Source of the DNA: Malus domestica
Lineage: Eukaryota; Streptophyta; Magnoliopsida; Rosales; Rosaceae
DNA: 64,000 nt
Assembly: GCF_042453785.1 (NCBI RefSeq)
Contig: NC_091675.1
Span: 53,144,501-53,208,500 of the forward strand
Direction of reading: 5' to 3'
In this document: in pieces, positions 59,119 through 64,000 of the stretch
How positions within the stretch are numbered: position 1 is the stretch's first letter
Layout: each line of letters begins with the position of its first letter
Program-made: the position numbers and the translations under genes
Notes under the pieces: model-generated
The model's input: the letters and a program-made list of their open reading frames with translations, nothing else
The model's database searches: none
Told to the model about the DNA's origin: nothing

Positions 59119-61743
59119 CACTAAAGTCAATCACTAGTGTATCTTATACATCTTGTCGAGAGAGTTTATGCTCGTAGGTTAACTTGGTTATGTATTAATC
59201 TCTTTTACATTTAAAAGGGATTTACTTATCAAATGTTTCCAAAACATTTGATGATGTCTCTTTAATGTGTTCGAATACTTTGATGAGACCTTGATTCCAT
59301 GGCTTGAGCTATCGCCCCATTACGTCGTAGTACTCTACTAACGACCTTATGGTTTGGATTCAATCATGGGTTCTAAAAGAACCCCTTTTATTCAAAACAC
59401 CTTTTGAAGCAGTTTCTAAAACTATATATCTACATATATTTCGTTTGTATACTTTATACAAACTTTGCTCCAAGCTTGAGACCATTGTAGTACAATACTA
59501 ACAATTCATCCATATGATTAGTACTTCATCCATCATGAAGTTCCATTTGTTAAAATGGCTTATTTTCACTTTGGTTAACAACCTAAGTGAATGCACGCTT
59601 CCAGAGTCCCACTCTGATGTTTCTTTCTTAAAGGCAATAATACTCTATCAGTTGCTTTGGTTCTGATCCTAGGATATAGTAATATCTTAAAGTGATAAAC
59701 TCAGTGGTTTCTTCGCCTTTGGATATCTACTTCACAAGTCAATACATGTGTCCCTTTTGTGATTTTATGACACATTCATTATAAGGGTTATGAAAGTGAT
59801 TTCCTATCACATAGGAAAATGCTTTCTTAAATCTTCAACATTTGAGATTTAATTCCCATATAACATTATTGAGATAGCCTTGCTATATTAGTAAGTCCAA
59901 TTTCAAGTTTATACTTTAAAATTGACCGTGTCATGTTTTGTCATTTTCGAGTAACATCTTGTTGCTCAAATTATGACATCACTCCCACTGGCCTTGTTGT
60001 AACTTAGCATTCATTCAAAATTAACAATTATATTTTCTTGATTTGAATGCATATTGCTCCCACTAACTTGTCTTGGATCCGTTGAGAATCATTGAGATCC
60101 ATTAGCTTATTGATGATGTCTCAACAATTTTGAGACCATCAACAACCCTAGCCAACACAAGTTATTTAAACGAATCACATACAAAAGAATTCCTTCTAAA
60201 GTAATTCCTTTTGAATATGTGACTTGTTTTATCAAGTCTATTCATTTAATTATACGATGTCATACACCATACTACAAGTTTTAGTCATACTAAGACCTTT
60301 AATGTAGTCATATAAGAATTATCCAATTCCTTAGTGGAAGCATGGCTCCTACTAAGGATATAGATACTCAACCATTCCTTCTAGGTGGTTGATATAATTC
60401 TCTATCAAAACTACATAGAGCAATATCGTTACATGAGATGTTGAATTTGGATTGTCTTGTTGTTAAACCATATGTTGTGACTCATTTTGAAACTTATTCC
60501 CTTTTGTTTCATCAACTTGTCCATATGCTTTGTTATTAGCATGTTCTCATAAAAGAGAATGATGGACAACTCCCAACATATAACCATTTTATGCTAGGTT
60601 GACGAAACCAACATTCAAAGACTATTCTTTAAATGTTACACAACATAGAATTTTAACGTTTGAAGAGCTTGAGTCCTTTTAACAATTAAAATTACAAACT
60701 CTTAATAATAGTCATGTACTATTATTCTTTAGACAACTATAAACCAATCACATTCAAGTTTATATCCATTTTCACACCTCCCACTATTTCTCATGACTTT
60801 AATGAGAAATCATTTCATACATTCAAAATGTATAAAAGTGGATTATATTGGTAGAAGACATTGTGTAGTAGCTTTGAAACATTTCAAGCTTATTTGTTTC
60901 AATCTTCACTAAGTTTAATGTCTTGTTATTTAAGTGACTAAAGTCTTTAAACCTTTTATAGATTTAGACACTTCTTTCTTGGTTTAATCACTAACACAAT
61001 TGACATTTTAAAACTATTTTAAGAATGCCCAATTAATTGTTCAAAACTACTAATTGAATCAAGAGTGATCTTGATCATTGTGTTTCAAGTAATAACCATA
61101 TAAGAAACGTTTTTCTTATTACTTATATCATTGTAATGTGATCTTCCTTTTCTTCAAGAAAGGATTCTCTAGACTTTTGTCAATTCATATAGAACTCATA
61201 AGTAGACAAATGGAACCAAATCTAAAGATTCATTGTATCCTTTTATGTCCTACATGTGAGATCTATCCATAATTGATAAATCTAAAGTTTGGTTTATCAT
61301 ATTACAATTAAGTGATATAACTCTTGTATCTTATCTAGGATACAACAAGACAATTTTCAATTCATAACACTACTTTAAGGAAATAATATATTAAAAAGGC
61401 ATACTTCACATTACATTAATATGATAGTTCAAACATTCATAATGTTTAATACAAAAAGTATTAGCTCTATACATTTAGAGACTAACATAAATACCTTTAT
61501 ACATTTAGGCACTATATAGTGGTCTTCCATCACATGAAGCCACATAATAAATTCTTATCAAAATAAGAAAGTTTAAAGACAATCTTTAATGCCTAATAAA
61601 CTTCCTAAGTAGTGAGCAAAAAACATAGTGGCCGAACCCTTCACCACATTTTCTTGCTTGTTCTTCTTCTACTTGGCTTATCCACCTATATACAATTATA
61701 CAAGTGATTAGCCCTTTATATCAAATATAAATATTTAGAAGAT
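59119..61743. other. Non-coding interior of the gag-only element
   Basis: 2.6 kb with no frame longer than about 60 codons and no retroelement enzyme motif. It contains the octamer CTCCCACT at 59982, 60057 and 60778, the same octamer that forms the polypurine core at 59109 (AGTGGGAG on the element strand). Confidence 0.6.
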
Positions 61744-62616
61744 CTAACATTTAGAATTGAAGATAAGGACATAAACCATACCTTGTGGCTTGTCCTTAAG
61801 ACTTGCAAGGTATAACCTGCAATTCCTCCTCCAATGCCCCTCCTTTCCACAGTGGTGGCAAGTCCCTTTGGGCTCTTTTGCCTTCTTTTTCCTCACTCCT
61901 CCTTTTGGCTTAGGAGTGGGGGACTTCTTCTCCTTCCCTTTGCCTTTGCCTTGCGGCATGGCCTTGGAAGAGGATGGCTTATTGTAGGCTACTGCAGCAG
62001 TCCCTACAACGCTCTCTTTCTTCATAGTCTTCTCGGCAGTCACTAACATATTTAGTAACTCAGAGAGAGAACTATCCATCTTATTCATATTGTAGTTCAT
62101 TACGAACTGCGCAAATGAATCAGAAAGAGAAGCCAATACGAAGTCCTGGGCCAATTCCCCGTCAAGTGGAGTACCAAGGTTCTCCAATTGTTCAATGAAT
62201 CCTATCATCTTTAGTACATGTTGGTGTACTGGAGCCCCCTTGACCATCTTGGTCTTTACAAGTTCACAAACAGTGCTAAAGCGACGGTTGCGCGTCCCTT
62301 CGCCATATAACTCCGTAAGATGGAGTATTATGGAAAATGCACTATCCATGCCCTCGTGCTGTCTCTGTAGCTCCTCATTCATGGAAGCCAACAGATAGCA
62401 CTTGGCTTGTATATCATCCTCAACGTGCTTGTCATACTTAGCACGCTCATCCTCAGTAGCCTCAGGGCTTAGAGGTATGTGAGGTGGAGCCTTGTCTAGT
62501 ACGTAAACAATCTTCTCCAATGTTAGGAGAATCTTGACATTACGATACCATGATGGGAAATTGTGCCCCTCTAGGCAATGTTTGTCGAGTATTTTCGCAA
62601 GTGTGCTTCCAACCAT
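61744..62616 (-). CDS. Copia-type gag polyprotein, intact frame, about 290 aa
   Basis: Encodes the capsid-like protein of an LTR retrotransposon, which packages element RNA. The start is taken at the Met of MVGSTLAKILDKHCLEGHN (62616); an in-frame upstream Met at 62634 adds six residues. It has the family's opening block with a GHNFPSWYRNVKILL segment, a helical capsid part (LYGEGTRNRRFSTVCELVKT, VLASLSDSFAQFVMNYN), and a Lys/Pro/Gly-rich linker. It then has a perfect CCHC zinc knuckle, CHHCGKEGHWRRNC. A stop follows 25 residues after the knuckle, where autonomous relatives continue into protease. No frameshift in the whole reading frame, unlike the copia gag at 3074-4010. Confidence 0.85.
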   Translation of the reverse strand: MVGSTLAKILDKHCLEGHNFPSWYRNVKILLTLEKIVYVLDKAPPHIPLSPEATEDERAKYDKHVEDDIQAKCYLLASMNEELQRQHEGMDSAFSIILHLTELYGEGTRNRRFSTVCELVKTKMVKGAPVHQHVLKMIGFIEQLENLGTPLDGELAQDFVLASLSDSFAQFVMNYNMNKMDSSLSELLNMLVTAEKTMKKESVVGTAAVAYNKPSSSKAMPQGKGKGKEKKSPTPKPKGGVRKKKAKEPKGTCHHCGKEGHWRRNCRLYLASLKDKPQGMVYVLIFNSKC

Positions 62617-64000
62617 ATCTATATACATAAACAAATAAAATAATTAGATTGATTGTTGTTTAAGTCAAACGATTCGGGTCTTTAAACCGAATGACACCAC
62701 CCACCATTTTTGGCAAATTCCATATCCCCCATAATGGAATCCGGGAGATTTCAAAGAAAGCTCCTAGCGGGTTATGGGAGGCTCACTATTACCAAGCCCA
62801 CCTCACGATGATACGATGTTTGGCTAGCAACAATAATAATGAGAGGGTACAATTACCCATTCACAACAACCTCTTGTGATTACCCATCTTTTTGGCCTCT
62901 AGAAAATAATACCTCACGATGATACGATGTTGGCATTATGTTTCTTAGTTAAGTTCTTTCCCACCATGCCGGTTTAGCTAGGGGTTCAAGCATGACCTCA
63001 CGATGATACGATGTTTGGCCATACTCGTTGCCTACCTTAACCTCATCAAATGTTTTAAATAAACTCCTCATGAATATAAGCATGCACTTTGTCACTTCCC
63101 CATGATAGGGTGAAGGTGGTGTACAAGTCATAAACGCTTGGAGCCTACCACGGTGGAAGGCCACGAAAAAGTGTTCTAAGCACTCTTACGCTTTCAACTT
63201 AATATTTGTTTGGTTGAGGGATTTTAAGGTCTCATCAATTTTATTTATTTAATCACAATCAAATAAATAATGTCCTATTACAACTACTAGTCCAAAGTTA
63301 ATGAATTTAGTAGCATATAATATCCCCACTATTTGTTTTCATAAAACAAATCAATATCAAAACATTTTTCAAAATATTAGAGATATATATAACTACTAAT
63401 TGTATTTATTATAGTCTAGTAGCGTATGATACTCCCACTAATTTGTTTTGAGAAAAACAAATCAATATCAAAAACGAATTTTTCAAATATTGGAAGTAAC
63501 TACTACTACTAAGGTTTTTGCATTCCTTTGAAATTGGACTTTATAGTTATCTTAGGCTCTTGGATGACTATGGACTTATTAGGTTATTGCAACAACGAGC
63601 CATCATTGTTGAATATAAACTCGGGGAGGTTGTGTCAATTTAATTACGTGCTTATCAATCCAATTAAAACCATTTTCATTGAGCCATTAGAAATGAAAGA
63701 CAATCATTCATTGCTAATTTGGGCATTGGACCCTTTTAATCTTTAATCTCATGTCAAACCCCTCTTTTAGTTATGTCTCATTTACCAATAGTTAAAGAAA
63801 CTCTAGTCTAGCACTAGAGGGAATCCACTAACGAATAGAGATTAAGAAGTAATAAGAATTACAAACCGATTTGTACAAATTCCTATAAATTACATATACT
63901 AAAAGGGGAGAGAAAGATTAACGTCAAACGTGACAAGGTCCAATTAAACAGTAATTAAAATACATTCCCAAGGTTCAAACAATTTGATTTTAACGCCTTA
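62617..64000 (-). other. Leader region of the gag-only element with short repeats
   Basis: A 25-bp word, ACCTCACGATGATACGATGT plus TTGGC, occurs at 62800, 62911 (one T shorter) and 62995. A second word, TAGTAGC.TA..AT, then CCCACTA and TTTGTTTT..., then AAACAAATCAATATCAAAA, occurs at 63308 and 63417. No open frame with family resemblance. The 5' LTR is not reached. Confidence 0.6.

Larger units (their letters stand above)
57197..64000 (-). mobile_element. Copia-type retrotransposon with gag only; 5' LTR beyond right edge
   Basis: A minus-strand element. The 3' LTR is at 57197-59106. The purine tract on the element strand (CAAGTGGGAGAT, plus coordinates 59107-59118) directly precedes the LTR start TGTTGGAAATATGCCC. 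A gag gene is at 61744-62616 and an untranslated leader runs from 62617 to the window edge. Between gag and the polypurine tract (59119-61743) no protease, integrase, RT or RNase H motif is visible in any frame. It therefore looks like a non-autonomous, gag-carrying element that depends on enzymes from elsewhere. Confidence 0.75.

Overview
The window is nuclear DNA from a dicot plant. The genes have spliceosomal introns with GT/AG borders, the intergenic DNA is AT-rich, and most of the space is LTR retrotransposons, hAT/Mutator-type MITEs and tRNA-derived SINE pieces. Repeat style and gene sequences suggest a woody eudicot, most likely Rosaceae such as apple or pear. That assignment is an inference from pattern recognition, not a search result.

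Layout. 1-14045: a decayed minus-strand Ty1/copia element whose 5' LTR is split by a complete, much younger Ty3/gypsy element (4602-13924; 2,691-bp LTRs, perfect 5-bp target duplication). 14340-15581: a truncated, still spliceable VAMP72-type longin fragment with an acidic tail. 15748-18821: copia debris, including two gag fragments facing away from each other and a 3' LTR carrying an 18-bp minisatellite. 20384-21307 (+): an intact 3-hydroxyisobutyrate dehydrogenase-like gene. 24299-27173 (-): UTP11. 30383-31322 (-): a second dehydrogenase-like copy, frameshifted by a 10-bp tandem duplication. 32422-33182: a solo LTR of the copia family at the left edge. 34400-37310: several MITEs ending in a Mutator-like element next to the promoter of RPS30 (37398-37801, +). 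40010-44942 (-): NUF2. 45475-45690: a copia remnant. 47128-56197 (-): the 20-exon importin-4 gene. 57197 to the right edge: a minus-strand copia-type element with an intact gag and no recognisable pol.

The cellular genes are unrelated housekeeping functions: ribosome biogenesis (UTP11, eS30), kinetochore-microtubule attachment (NUF2), nuclear import (IMB4) and beta-hydroxyacid metabolism (two dehydrogenase-like genes). They form no pathway. The gene models were spliced by hand: exon phases sum to whole codons, and the resulting lengths (228, 62, 441 and 1,051 aa) match what I recall of the plant families. No new defence or enzymatic system was recognised. The points most worth a second look are the young gypsy element with dead coding capacity, the gag-only copia with repeated PPT-like octamers, the Mutator-like insertion at the RPS30 promoter, the broken dehydrogenase copy, and the longin/acidic-tail fragment.
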